NCBI GenBank assembly: GCA_965222655.1
Contig: CBDCUP010000018.1
Span: 434,001 to 498,000 of the forward strand
Source: CAUZIZ01 sp965222655
GTDB taxonomy: Bacteria > Acidobacteriota > UBA6911 > RPQK01 > JAJDTT01
Direction: 5' to 3'
DNA length: 64,000 nt
Shown: positions 51,691 through 60,846 of the stretch, piece after piece
How the letters are laid out: each line of letters begins with the position of its first letter
How positions within the stretch are numbered: the first letter of the stretch is position 1
Notes under the pieces: generated by a model
What the model was told of the DNA's origin: nothing
Seen by the model: the letters and a program-made list of their open reading frames with translations, nothing else
Databases searched by the model: none
Program-made: the position numbers and the translations under genes

Positions 51691-52304
51691 GTGACAAGGC
51701 GCACTTCAGATTTAGGATCTGGTGCATCGGAACCCGCGTCACAAACCAAACCAAAGAGGCGACTCCCCAATTCCTGATCAACTGACATTTTGGGTAAGAA
51801 TCACAAAATCAGTGCTTTACAGGGGGGAAACAAGTGGTCAGAAACGCCCGAATACCCGGTAAGACCAGCTAAGAGCAAGTATGTACGAGCGCCAAGGACG
51901 ACCTCTTACGATCTTAACCTACTAACCCAGAGACGAGGCGCTGTTGTTTCCGATGGGGTCCTGCTCCGAGACGAGGCTTATTTCTGACAAGAATTTTGCC
52001 TGATGGGTCCCCTTTATTATGCGTGGGGGGGGCAGGCCCTGGTCGGAGGCTGTGCCCAGGATTGTGCCCGTCTCGACACGACTCCACCTGACTCGGGCTG
52101 ACTTAGGCTGACTTGAAGCCTCGCACTAAACAGAACCTAAGCTCTGTTAAATGAAGGGATTAAAGAGGTTGTGGGAGGAGCCTTGCGACTCCTCCCATCC
52201 GACTCCAAATCTGTTGTATGGGACCGACGAATACGCCCACTTGCCGGGCAGTCTTCTAACCCATCTCTCGAAACCTGGTTTCGCACAGGAAAATCCCCTC
52301 ACGT
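51691..52304. other. Long non-coding stretch downstream of polA
   Basis: No supported gene in 614 bp. A perfect 8-bp hairpin GGGAGGAG (52173-52180)/CTCCTCCC (52189-52196) lies about 110 bp after the polA stop and may act as its terminator, although no strong U tract is seen. A short repeat GGCTGACTT occurs twice near 52099-52118. Confidence 0.5.
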
Positions 52305-54380
52305 TTATTCTATCTCTGCGAACGGGTCCTTCAGCCAACGTTCCAATGAATTAGCATCCCCGTCTTTGTTCCAGCAATCAGGGTGTTCAATGTTCACCTC
52401 GACATTGGATTCAAGTGCTGGGAAATACTTCTGAACCGTTTTGCACATGACATCGGCAGTCAGATCGGCTACGGATTTCAGAACATCGAGCGGGGCCTCA
52501 AAGATGTAGGCGTCATGGAGGGGGATGATAAGGTGAGCATCGTATTGCCGATACAGAAACCTCAATCGGTTACCGGCGTCCTTGAAGATCGCCGCCGCGG
52601 TCCCTTGGACGGGATGATTGGCCATCCAGTTTCTCTCCCAAGTCCTCAGATGAGGAACTTTGCGCCCTCGATATCGGCGTAAGCCTGTGATTGTTGTGGC
52701 CCATCCTCGTATCTGGCCTAGTTCAGAAGCAAGAAACTTTGCCTCTTTCAATTCCGAAAACATACCCAGAAACCTTTCGAGAATCTTTTCAGCTTCTGGA
52801 ACGGAGATACCTAATTGCTGGCCTAATCCATGGGCAGTCAAACCATAGATGATTCCAAGCGCGCATGGCTTCATACTCGCCCGATACTTTGGATATTTCC
52901 TCTTGAAATCGGCGCCCGATAGTTGTTGATCTTCCGGAGCTAGTTTGGACGCAAAAAAGTCCTGGGCCATAGCCGAATACACATCCCCTGTGTTGTACAT
53001 TGCTTCTAGTCTTTGATCTTGGAAGATCTCCGCGGCAATGCCAATCTCGATCTGGGAATAGTCAGCCTCACCGATGCCATAGCCGGTGGCCGGAACGACA
53101 AGGGGTCGTAAGACACCTCCAATTCCAAGGATATTTGGGTTCTTACTGCTTTGTCGGCCGGTCCCGGCTCCAAGCTGGGTATGCTCTGGGTGTAGTCGGC
53201 CATCGAACCCAACAAAGCCTCCGGTGAGCAGTTGGCTGGATTTGAGCTGACGAATCTTGCGAGCTACACGGATCAATCGAATTGCGGGATGTCGATCCTC
53301 ATGTAGTTTCAGCTAGTCTTTGTCAAAGCTATATTGCCCATGGCGTTTGAATAGATGTAACAAGTTTTCACGCTCGAAAAAATCCATGAGGCGGGGAAAG
53401 CTCTGGGTATTGTCGATACCATATGTCTTAAGCTCTTTCTCTAGTTGTTCAAGATGAAGATCGCAGGCTCTCAATAGTCTTTCACGTTTTGTGGAATCGA
53501 TCCTCACGCCATTCCATTCGATCTCTGCATTCGTTTTCACCCATGGCATTTCTATTTTGATCAGATGGTCTAGACAACCAGTTTGAGCCGCCTCGATTAT
53601 TTGGATGGGGTACAGACGACTAGCTGCAATTGCGTCCTCGGCAGCATACTGGATCTGTTCGTCCGAAAACGCTTCCTCAACCCGATGTTTGAGAAAGGAC
53701 TCTTGAAGCCGATCTTTCGAACCCGCCATTGCGTAGGGCACACCACGGAGGTGGCAGGTTTGGACCAATGACAACTTGAAACGAGCTTCTCTCCGGACCG
53801 CTTCTCTTGAGGGGATCTCTTCAACCTCGTCTCCACGGGAGCGTAAGGGGTACTTGTAGTGATCAGCTCCCAACCTGAAGGCTTTCTCCGCGATGAAGGT
53901 GTCCCAGATCATCCTGGGCTCAGGCAGCCCGAGCTGATACAGACAGAACATTTCCACTTTCATGTGGTGGCCTACAAAGGTGATTGGGAGGCTCAAGAGT
54001 CTCTTTAGCGCCGGCAGCACTTCTTCGTTTCGCACGTCAACAACGAAGTTATATAGCCGTCCGGCCCTAACCTCGTCCGGCTCGGCCAGTGATATCGACA
54101 TCAACAGTGGCTTGACACTCGTTGGATCTTGAGCCGCTGGTGCCTGACCAATCTGCTCACCAAGCCGCGTGTATTGAAATTCGGTGTCGAACCCGACGTG
54201 AGAAATTGGTCTTTGCTCGGCGAGCTCGACCATGCTCCAGGCTTGCTCCGCGTTGGATACAAAATTTGTCTTTCGGCGGAAGAATTCGGGTGACTTTGGG
54301 AGAATGTATTTCTGGCCCGCCTCGGGTTCGCGGCCTTCGGTCTTCCGCATCCTCTCTTCGAACGCCGGTAGTAATTTCAT
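52305..54380 (-). pseudogene. polA: Family A DNA polymerase with an in-frame amber codon
   Basis: The N-terminal part (53313-54380) has exonuclease-like residues (HVGFDTEFQYTRLG; LPITFVGHHMKVEMFCLYQL; EDAIAASRLYPIQIIE). The C-terminal part has polymerase motifs A (EADYSQIEIGIAAEI), B (RASMKPCALGIIYGLTAHGL) and C (IIPLHDAYIFEAP). They are in one frame separated only by TAG at 53313-53315: SFDKD, stop, LKLHEDRHPAIRLIRVARKI. The combined length is 691 residues plus the stop. A nonsense mutation is the simplest explanation; read-through is possible. Confidence 0.85.
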
Positions 54381-54420
54381 GCTATTTCCCCTGTGGTGTC
54401 ACCAACCCTTTACTAAGTAC

Positions 54421-56241
54421 TCATAGAGGGTTCGTGACACCACCCTTGTTCCAGTGGCGCTTCACCGTGGAGAGGCTTGTGTCTAGTTTCGATGCGGCTT
54501 CAGATTGGCTTAGCCCTTGCGTCCTTGCGGCGTGAATCCCCGCCCCTAATTCGGCTTGTCTGCGCTCTCGCCTGGTAGAAATCCCAAAAAACGCTCTAGC
54601 CTGGGCTAGACTGTTGAACTCCGCGGTGTATTCAAGCAGCGGGTGAGCGGAGCACTGGAAAGTAAGAACTTCCCTCGGCTTCGTATAAGGTCTAACTCTT
54701 CCGACCGCTTGAAGAACAACGTCCATTTCCTGCTGATTGAGGGCCAGTTGGGCCAGCTTGTTGACATCGTAGATTCGATCCGGGGGGTTACTGACGGCGG
54801 CAGAGCGGCGGCGGGGGTATCCTGAGGTAGAGATCCTAACCGGTATGTGAAAATCAGAAGCCGTCACATCCTGGAGGACGGAGTTGATGATCTGCTCGTT
54901 GACGTAGTAGCCGGTCAGGCAGAAGACACAATCAAATTCTTCAAAAAGATTGCTTCCGACGACGCCGTAGTTGATAAGAGGCACCACCTTGGGATCAGAA
55001 AGATTGACTCGATTCCACTCGTCAGTGATGACCCTGGTGTCGCGGCAGCCTAGCTCCCGAAGCCTAAGCTGGATACCATCTGCACACTCCTGAATGAAGC
55101 ACTTTTTGGCGACGAGCAGAACCCTTTTATCCTCGTTTAGCCTGGAGGCGGTGAGGGCAGCAAAGAAGTCCAGAATCTGATCAGAGTTTTTAAGGAAAAA
55201 GCGCTTGGTCCCGATGTTTGAGGCGAGGTTGTACCAAACTGTGTCTGGATGCTCGAATCGATAAGATTCAAAAGGGCTTTCGAATCTTTCGCCCAGGCGG
55301 AATTCTGAAAATTCATGGCTTGCGGTGCCACTGTAAATCACAAAATCACAGCCAAGATATGGAGGCGTGGCGTAGTGGATATTTCCGGCCGGATCCCTCT
55401 CCCTTGACTGCCCTGGTGAAAAGCCAAACTGCCTGAGATCGAATCCTATGAATTTAAAGGAGTCACCAATTCTCGAGTACCCACGCCGTTGAATTTCAAG
55501 AACCGATTTCGGGTGAAGCCATGGAAAATTCCACTCTGGAGCTCTCAGATCTTCTGTGCTGCACTTCCTCAGCAAACTAGTGAGATACCACCACCGTTCA
55601 AGACGTTGGCTTTTTCTTTTGACTTCCTTTAGGACGTCAACAAATTGCTCGAGATCATTTCGGTCGATGGTCCTACTAAATGGTCTCATGATGAAATTAA
55701 TTTCATCGAGCAGGACCAGGACTCGTTCGGCGCGGGTCCAATTCTTGAGCTGTTGAGTGAATCCTGGGGATCGCTCCAAATGAGCTTGTGTGGCGAAGAT
55801 CACCTGGGCGCCCTTCAGGGATTTTCCATACTGATTGGGCCAAAAACAGGCTGAGCGCTTTGGACATTGCCCGCACAGATCCACGCGGCCCAGTAGGCCC
55901 AGGTCATTTTCTTCGTAGCGTTCCCAAGCAGTATTTAGGGGTCCGCAGTCTTGTGTTGGGCGTGGCCTGAGGTCGATGACATGGACGTCGTCAGGGGGGG
56001 GTCTGATCCATCTTCTCTCCGACAGAACATGTCGAGTTGGAAGCAAGACGACCGCGAGATCGTAACGTTGGGATCGAATCGCAGTTTCGACCGTGTCGTC
56101 AATGCTGTAGCTCTTACCGACCCCAATGGCCCAGACGATTTGGAGTCGTCCGTGACTCTGCGCAATGAGGTCTAAGATTCGATTTGGATTCCATTTCTTC
56201 CGGAAAGCTGAAAGGGATCTATCACCCTTAATCACCTTCAT
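54421..56241 (-). CDS. SF2-like helicase with C-terminal HTH
   Basis: The 606-residue protein has a Walker-A-like WAIGVGKSYSIDD (about residues 36-48), a DEAD-like LVLLDEINF, and a motif-VI-like VLQAVGRVRPY near 530. Between them is a cysteine pair (CGQCPKRSACFW). The last 30 residues are an HTH (GLSQSEAASKLDTSLSTVKR). It could be a primase-helicase loader or replication initiation helicase. It sits between PolA and the protein at 56228. Confidence 0.6.
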   Translation of the reverse strand: MKVIKGDRSLSAFRKKWNPNRILDLIAQSHGRLQIVWAIGVGKSYSIDDTVETAIRSQRYDLAVVLLPTRHVLSERRWIRPPPDDVHVIDLRPRPTQDCGPLNTAWERYEENDLGLLGRVDLCGQCPKRSACFWPNQYGKSLKGAQVIFATQAHLERSPGFTQQLKNWTRAERVLVLLDEINFIMRPFSRTIDRNDLEQFVDVLKEVKRKSQRLERWWYLTSLLRKCSTEDLRAPEWNFPWLHPKSVLEIQRRGYSRIGDSFKFIGFDLRQFGFSPGQSRERDPAGNIHYATPPYLGCDFVIYSGTASHEFSEFRLGERFESPFESYRFEHPDTVWYNLASNIGTKRFFLKNSDQILDFFAALTASRLNEDKRVLLVAKKCFIQECADGIQLRLRELGCRDTRVITDEWNRVNLSDPKVVPLINYGVVGSNLFEEFDCVFCLTGYYVNEQIINSVLQDVTASDFHIPVRISTSGYPRRRSAAVSNPPDRIYDVNKLAQLALNQQEMDVVLQAVGRVRPYTKPREVLTFQCSAHPLLEYTAEFNSLAQARAFFGISTRRERRQAELGAGIHAARTQGLSQSEAASKLDTSLSTVKRHWNKGGVTNPL

Positions 56242-56845
56242 CGAGGAAGATCCTTTTCACTTCCATCATCTTGGCTACGTCCGTAATACCTGCTAGTTCT
56301 TTGTCCGAAAGGAGTGGATAGATAGAAGCAAGATCTATGGACTCGCTTTTGACTCTCTTTATGAAGCTGTCGATAGTCTGTTCACCCGAATCGATGTCAT
56401 CCTTCAGAGTTTCGGTCGCCACCTGAAAAGTCCATTGATCCTTTTTTGAGACTAGAGTTACCACGAGCTTTCCTGATTTCAGGATGTTTAGCACCTGGGG
56501 GAGTAAGGCGCCGGGTCTGTTTGAATCCCTTAACCGAAGAATTTCAACCGATTGACTGAGAATGTTGTATGCAGGCAAAAGAAGGAAATTCTTCGGGCGT
56601 CGCCCAACTCGGCACTGGAGACAATTACTGCCGTTGCAACGGAGGTAAGGGTTCTCCTGATCCTTAGAATAGTGCAGCGTCACCGGGGTAGCTTCGGCCG
56701 TGAAGAAAATGAATGGAGTTTCATCGTCGGTGATCCGAGCCTCAACGAGCACCATTTGAACTGCAGTTTGGTCCAGCCGGCTATCAGCTTGGTCCAGGAG
56801 GTTGACGGTCTTCTTGGATTTTGAAATGTTGTCTTTTTTAGACAT
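56228..56845 (-). CDS. Unknown protein, possible ssDNA-binding role
   Basis: The 205-residue protein has a central cysteine set (RCNGSNCLQCRVGRRPKNF) that may bind zinc and an acidic C-terminus (ending FLDEGD). The combination and the location before helicase and polymerase genes recalls T4 gp32-like proteins, but the similarity is not strong. Overlaps the helicase start by 14 bp. Confidence 0.4.
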   Translation of the reverse strand: MSKKDNISKSKKTVNLLDQADSRLDQTAVQMVLVEARITDDETPFIFFTAEATPVTLHYSKDQENPYLRCNGSNCLQCRVGRRPKNFLLLPAYNILSQSVEILRLRDSNRPGALLPQVLNILKSGKLVVTLVSKKDQWTFQVATETLKDDIDSGEQTIDSFIKRVKSESIDLASIYPLLSDKELAGITDVAKMMEVKRIFLDEGD

Positions 56846-56931
56846 TCGAAAATAGCCCCTTCTGGGAGCTGTATTTCACCGCGTAGAGCGGATCCTCCCT
56901 AGAAAAACGACGGCTTGATTTAGGTTAAGTA

Positions 56932-56969
56932 GTTGGTTAGAATTGACTTAGGCTTAGGTTCTAACCAAC
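56932..56969. repeat. 11-bp inverted repeat, possible operator
   Basis: GTTGGTTAGAA (56932-56942) is the exact reverse complement of TTCTAACCAAC (56959-56969), with GACTTAGGCTTAGG between. It lies upstream of the 56228 operon (minus strand) and downstream of the AlpA-type gene. Operator or weak terminator. The rest of 56846-57012 holds no gene. Confidence 0.5.
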
Positions 56970-57012
56970 CTTGTGGGGGCCGACCCCCCCGGTTTTGGCC
57001 CTCATACCTTAC

Positions 57013-57533
57013 TCATGTCCTACTGTCGGGGGGGCCACGGGCCACATTGAGTTGCTCGCCAGACTTCCAGTCCATCCGGGCCTTCTTTTCTTTCGAAAGT
57101 TTATTTTGCGATTGATCTTTTCCCGCAGCTGTCCCGACGGGCGGACGGGATCGAATCCAGTTTTCGACTTCCTGGGCAAGCCAGCCAACACTGGCAGGGC
57201 CTAACTGTCTCCGAAGGGAAGACAGCCCAGCTTTTTCCCAACGCCATAAGGTGGTCCTCGACTTTCCAACGATTTGAACAACTTGCTTTGCCTTGAGAAA
57301 TATATGTCGTGGGCCACGGCAAGCGGCCTAGGCTTCCCCAGACCAAGAGCTGCCGCCCGCTCGTCCGCCAGCGAGTCCAACACATGGGCCAGCTCGCGAA
57401 GACACAGGGCGAGCCTTCGGTGGCTTACCTTTGGCTTCTCTAATCGGTGGTGTGTGGTAGGATGGAGGTTGCTCTCAGTTTCTCCGGCCCGCCGGCCACC
57501 ATCATCGGCGGGTCGGGCGTTTCTTTCGTTCAC
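57013..57533 (-). pseudogene. AlpA-type regulator with N-terminal extension, frameshifted
   Basis: The C-terminal part in one frame (stop TGA at 57015-57013) reads FLKAKQVVQIVGKSRTTLWR, then WEKAGLSSLRRQLGPASVGW and ENWIRSRP, a clear AlpA-family HTH. The upstream part (57533 to about 57300, GTG start, GGAGG nearby) is in another frame and reads RELAHVLDSLADERAAALGL. Joining them needs a one-base shift near 57293-57300, where DIYF should continue to LKAK. Confidence 0.65.
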
Positions 57534-57674
57534 GTTTCATTCCTCCTACTGCTTGCCTCCTAACTGGATCTCATTCCCGCTGAGTCGCAGAATGGTTGGG
57601 CCCTGTTCCGTTCAAGTCGGGGTCGGTGAATAAAAAATCTTCCCAATCTCGATCTCTCGTAGGCCGGTTTCGCA

Positions 57675-57980
57675 TCAAGAAATTTCCGATTCTTGCCGGA
57701 GACCTTGACGCCATCGGTTTTGTTTCTCGTGGGTGTTTCGTACCTCTTCGAGCGGACAGCCGGGGAGTTGCCGGAAGAACTCCACCAACTCAGATCGCAA
57801 GAAAATAATTCGGGCACCCCACTTTCTGAACGGAACGAGCCGCCGAGATACCCTGGCCCTCAGCGTGTGTTCAGTGATTCCCAGAAATCGAGCCGTTGAC
57901 CGAAGGTCCAAGACTTCACCGTCGATCGTGCGGTTTCCCCTTGCTTGGCCTTTTCTTTTCGCAGGAGGCGGTTTGCGCAT
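57675..57980 (-). CDS. Excisionase-like HTH protein
   Basis: The 101-residue protein has LDLRSTARFLGITEHTLRAR followed by VSRRLVPFRKWGARIIFLRS, a MerR/excisionase HTH with wing, and a C-terminal helical tail. Its ATG lies 4 bases beyond the TAG of the XRE gene, in the same frame. Confidence 0.65.
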   Translation of the reverse strand: MRKPPPAKRKGQARGNRTIDGEVLDLRSTARFLGITEHTLRARVSRRLVPFRKWGARIIFLRSELVEFFRQLPGCPLEEVRNTHEKQNRWRQGLRQESEIS

Positions 57981-57983
57981 GGC

Positions 57984-58211
57984 CTACGGAACTCCAATTT
58001 CTTCGGGTTTGGTTTCATGCTGCAGCTCACCTGGATCTAAACCCAGTGCAGTTCCCAATTTTTGTGCTTGTCTCGGATACGGTTGCATGATTGCATTTTC
58101 GATTCGACTCACATCACCAGCTGACATGCGTGTGAAAAAGGCGAGATCCTGCTGTGTCCAGCTGTGGGCTAGTCGCGCCTGCTTCATTTTCGTGGTCTTT
58201 TCTTTGTGCAT
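57984..58211 (-). CDS. XRE-family repressor-like protein
   Basis: From ATG 58211 the 75-residue protein has an HTH_3 domain: KQARLAHSWTQQDLAFFTRM, SAGDVSRIENAIMQPYPRQA, QKLGTALGLDPGEL. It is divergent from the gene at 58339, as with phage or element repressors. A longer start (58304) is possible but overlaps the promoter region. Confidence 0.75.
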   Translation of the reverse strand: MHKEKTTKMKQARLAHSWTQQDLAFFTRMSAGDVSRIENAIMQPYPRQAQKLGTALGLDPGELQHETKPEEIGVP

Positions 58212-58338
58212 GTGTTGACATTTTAGTGACACCGTACCAGACTGTCCTGCATTCGGATATAACGTGAATATAACCATCGCAACATGGCAAATCTGAAGGA
58301 ACACCTTGCATTGGCTGGCCTTTTTCGACGTGACACAG
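58212..58338. promoter_or_regulatory. Divergent promoter/operator region
   Basis: A 127-bp gap separates the XRE gene from the + strand gene. It contains GGATATAACGTGAATATAAC (about 58254-58273), a near-direct ATATAAC repeat that may be two promoters or repressor sites. TGACATTTTAGTGACACC carries two TGACA-like -35 candidates. Confidence 0.45.
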
Positions 58339-59340
58339 ATGAACTTAGTAGACCTCTATCAAGAAAAACCTTGGGAAGTTCCTGTCGACCTTCGACTCGC
58401 CATTGACGTTGAAGACGAAGCGTTACGAGAGAAACCTGGTGACAAGCCGTGGTTGAAGAAACTAAAGCGGAGAATCCAGCGAGACCCGCAGTGCCTTCCG
58501 GTGCTGGTTTGGGACGTTTTATCGGAAGCAGAGCCACAGAATGGCAAGGTGTTGGATGACTTTATTCAGCTTGCAAATGCCCGACCTGAGCAGTTCGTGA
58601 AGTTTGCAAACAAGTTCGGTGTTCTCCAGGTCTGTGAACACGGAGTGCCCTATGTTCACAATGCGAACCCTCACATAACCGGCACGTCGGGTTTTTGTCA
58701 GCCTTCGGGCCTTGAACCGGTTTCACTGTGGAGAATGTATGCCCGGCTAGCCAGGGCGATCATCAAAGTCGTTGCCGACTTACACGACGTCGAGAAGCCC
58801 GACATTCCCTTCTTGCTCGGCGATAAGAAGGGTCTTGAATACTACTCGAAGCGAATTTCGGATTGGGAAGATATAGATGGAGCATGGGTCTTTTTGAGCA
58901 AATCCTGGAATAGGAACGACGCCCCGGATGGTTTTTTCAAAGGGTTTTTTAGGGATCCTCATGGAGAGGCCCACAACTTAGCCGAGACCATCAATGTCTG
59001 GCTAGAATTTTGTGGAGTGAGACCTACGTTTTCTTGGGACCTCCTCGAAGAACCTCGCCACGAAATTAGGCTTACGGGGGGGGCGGTTTTAGGAAGTGTT
59101 ATGCGCCATCTTGCGTTTGCCTGTGCCCGTGTGGATGGTTACGTTACGTGCTCTGGCTGCGGTAACCCCTTTGTTCCCGAGCGGCGTCCTCGGGTGGGGC
59201 AGCGACGTTGGTGTCCCCCATGCCGCCGCGGAAAAGCCGATGTCCGCCAAGCGATGCGCGATTATCGAAAGAGCAAGGGGGTTGGAAGAAAAGAAAAAGG
59301 AAAAAGCAAGAGAGGAGCTAACCATGGCGAGAAGAGGTGA
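58339..59340 (+). CDS. Protein with C-terminal zinc finger, unknown function
   Basis: From ATG 58339 (a TTG at 58306 is in frame) the product is 333 residues. The main body is helical and unrecognised. The C-terminus carries CSGCGNPFVPERRPRVGQRR followed by WCPPCRRGKADVRQAMRDYR, a CGNR-like zinc finger with a basic tail. It overlaps the integrase start by 17 bp. Confidence 0.6.
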   Translation: MNLVDLYQEKPWEVPVDLRLAIDVEDEALREKPGDKPWLKKLKRRIQRDPQCLPVLVWDVLSEAEPQNGKVLDDFIQLANARPEQFVKFANKFGVLQVCEHGVPYVHNANPHITGTSGFCQPSGLEPVSLWRMYARLARAIIKVVADLHDVEKPDIPFLLGDKKGLEYYSKRISDWEDIDGAWVFLSKSWNRNDAPDGFFKGFFRDPHGEAHNLAETINVWLEFCGVRPTFSWDLLEEPRHEIRLTGGAVLGSVMRHLAFACARVDGYVTCSGCGNPFVPERRPRVGQRRWCPPCRRGKADVRQAMRDYRKSKGVGRKEKGKSKRGANHGEKR

Positions 59341-60427
59341 TGGAATTTACTTACGCGGCAGGACCTGGTGGCTAGATTTTCGTCATAACGGTACCCGCCA
59401 CCAAGAGCGCATCGAGCGGGGGATCAACAAGACAGTAGCCCGGGAAATCGCACAAGTGAAAAGGGCGGCGATTCTGAAAGGTGAGGCGGGAATCGGGAAA
59501 AAGAGAAAGGATATCTCGTTTGACGAGGCTGCGGACAAGTTCCTGGATTGGGTGAAGGCCAACAAAAGACCGAAGACGCTGGCCAACTTCCGAAGCTGCA
59601 TCAAGAATCTCAGCAGCGCATTTGGTGGGAGACGGCTTAGCGCGATACACCCGTTCCTGCTCGAGAAATACAAAATAAAGCGTCTGAACGAAGGGGCGAA
59701 GGTTGCGGTTAATCGGGAGCTATCCTGTCTCCGTCTGCTCGTCAACAAGTTCATCGAGTGGAAGAAGTTCGAAGGCGAAAACCCGGTCAAGCACCGGTAT
59801 ATGGTCAAGGAGAATCCAGGCCGAGTCCGCTTCCTTGAGTACGAAGAAGAAGATCGCCTGCTAGTGGCGGCCGCGGAACCGCTGCGGACCATCATTTTGA
59901 CGGGAATCTATGCAGGCCTGCGAATCCAATCGGAAGCGCTCACTCTGAAGAAGGTAGAAGTTGATATTCGGCGGCGTGTTCTAACCGTTTTGGCGGCTCA
60001 CCACAAAACCGGCGAGACAAAGACGGTGCCTATCGCCAGCGAGCTCCTGGGGTCGCTCAAGGCCCAGATGGAGCGGAGCCGCAGCGAGTACGTCTTTGTT
60101 CAGCGAGATGGCAGCAGCCCCTACAAGTCAATTCGGACCGCTTTTGAGACAGCGTGTCGGCGTGCTAAACTGACCGATGTGACGCCGCATGTGCTCCGCC
60201 ACACTTTTGCTTCGCGTCTAGTGATGAACGGTGCGCCGCTACGGACGGTCCAGGAGTTGGGTGGCTGGAAGACAATAGCGATGGTTGAGCGATACTCTCA
60301 CTTGAGTGAAAAACACAAGCAGGACGCGGTTGAACTGATTGGCCGGAGAAAGATTGATTTCACTACGAAAATCACTACACCTGAAAAAGTAGATTCTGTG
60401 CAATCCTTTCAAGTCGTTGAAAAATAA
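59324..60427 (+). CDS. int: Tyrosine recombinase integrase of the right element
   Basis: From ATG 59324 (AGAGGAG upstream) the 367-residue integrase has an N-terminal arm-binding part (GDGIYLRGRTWWLDFRHNGT), an SAM-like core-binding domain and a catalytic domain: Arg near 199 (YAGLRIQSEALTL), HVLRH near 290, Gly-Gly-Trp and Tyr near 324 (MVERYSHLS). It ends 6 bp before the tRNA-Lys gene, its probable attachment site. Confidence 0.92.
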   Translation: MARRGDGIYLRGRTWWLDFRHNGTRHQERIERGINKTVAREIAQVKRAAILKGEAGIGKKRKDISFDEAADKFLDWVKANKRPKTLANFRSCIKNLSSAFGGRRLSAIHPFLLEKYKIKRLNEGAKVAVNRELSCLRLLVNKFIEWKKFEGENPVKHRYMVKENPGRVRFLEYEEEDRLLVAAAEPLRTIILTGIYAGLRIQSEALTLKKVEVDIRRRVLTVLAAHHKTGETKTVPIASELLGSLKAQMERSRSEYVFVQRDGSSPYKSIRTAFETACRRAKLTDVTPHVLRHTFASRLVMNGAPLRTVQELGGWKTIAMVERYSHLSEKHKQDAVELIGRRKIDFTTKITTPEKVDSVQSFQVVEK

Positions 60428-60433
60428 GATTAT

Positions 60434-60506
60434 GGGCCGTTAGCTCAATAGGTAGAGCATCTGCCTTTTAAGCAGAGGGTCGCCGGTTCGATTCCGGCAC
60501 GGCCCA
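60434..60506 (+). tRNA. tRNA-Lys (anticodon UUU)
   Basis: The acceptor arms GGGCCGT (60434-60440) and ACGGCCC (60499-60505) pair fully; TAGCTC/GAGC forms the D arm, CTGCC TTTTAA GGCAG-like the anticodon arm with TTT, and GCCGG TTCGATT CCGGC the T arm. Discriminator A at 60506. No CCA is encoded. It probably holds the attachment core for the right element's integrase. Confidence 0.95.
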
Positions 60507-60596
60507 TCCTTTCTTTTCAATAGGTTACGTTGATTGTGTCAACGAACTCTCGCCGTCTGTGTGAGACTCGTGTGTGAGAAAATCTCCGGAATCGGC

Positions 60597-60800
60597 TTAC
60601 TCCAAGACCTTGATTGCTTGCCTGTCAGTTCCCGCAATCTGATGCAAGTAGATCTCCGTAGTCATTCTGCTGGAGTGTCCGAGGATTCTCTGGATGCTCC
60701 CGACGGGAATGTTCCTGCTCTCCATTAGTGAAGCCGCAGAATGTCTGAGCGCGTGGAACTGGAAGCACCTCACGCCGGCCTTCTTGCATAAGCCGTTCAT
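60597..60800 (-). pseudogene. C-terminal remnant of another tyrosine recombinase
   Basis: The frame reads CFQFHALRHSAASLMESRNI, then PVGSIQRILGHSSRMTTEIY and LHQIAGTDRQAIKVLE, the HxLRH...GH...Y part of an integrase. The N-terminal domains are absent; a short earlier piece (WEKEKAYERL) lies in another frame upstream. It implies an older integration on the other side of the tRNA. Confidence 0.8.
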
Positions 60801-60846
60801 AAGCCTTTTCCTTCTCCCATAGGGACCTTCGCACTTCTTCCCAGTC

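Noticed and set aside
57560..57817. 85-codon minus frame between the HTH gene and the AlpA-type gene
   Set aside because: It overlaps the end of the HTH gene in another frame and lacks family features or a ribosome binding site.
59840..60430. A second copy of the tRNA 3' end as attR of the right element
   Set aside because: I looked for GATTCCGGCACGGCCC-like sequence elsewhere in the window and saw none; the other att end is probably deleted or outside.
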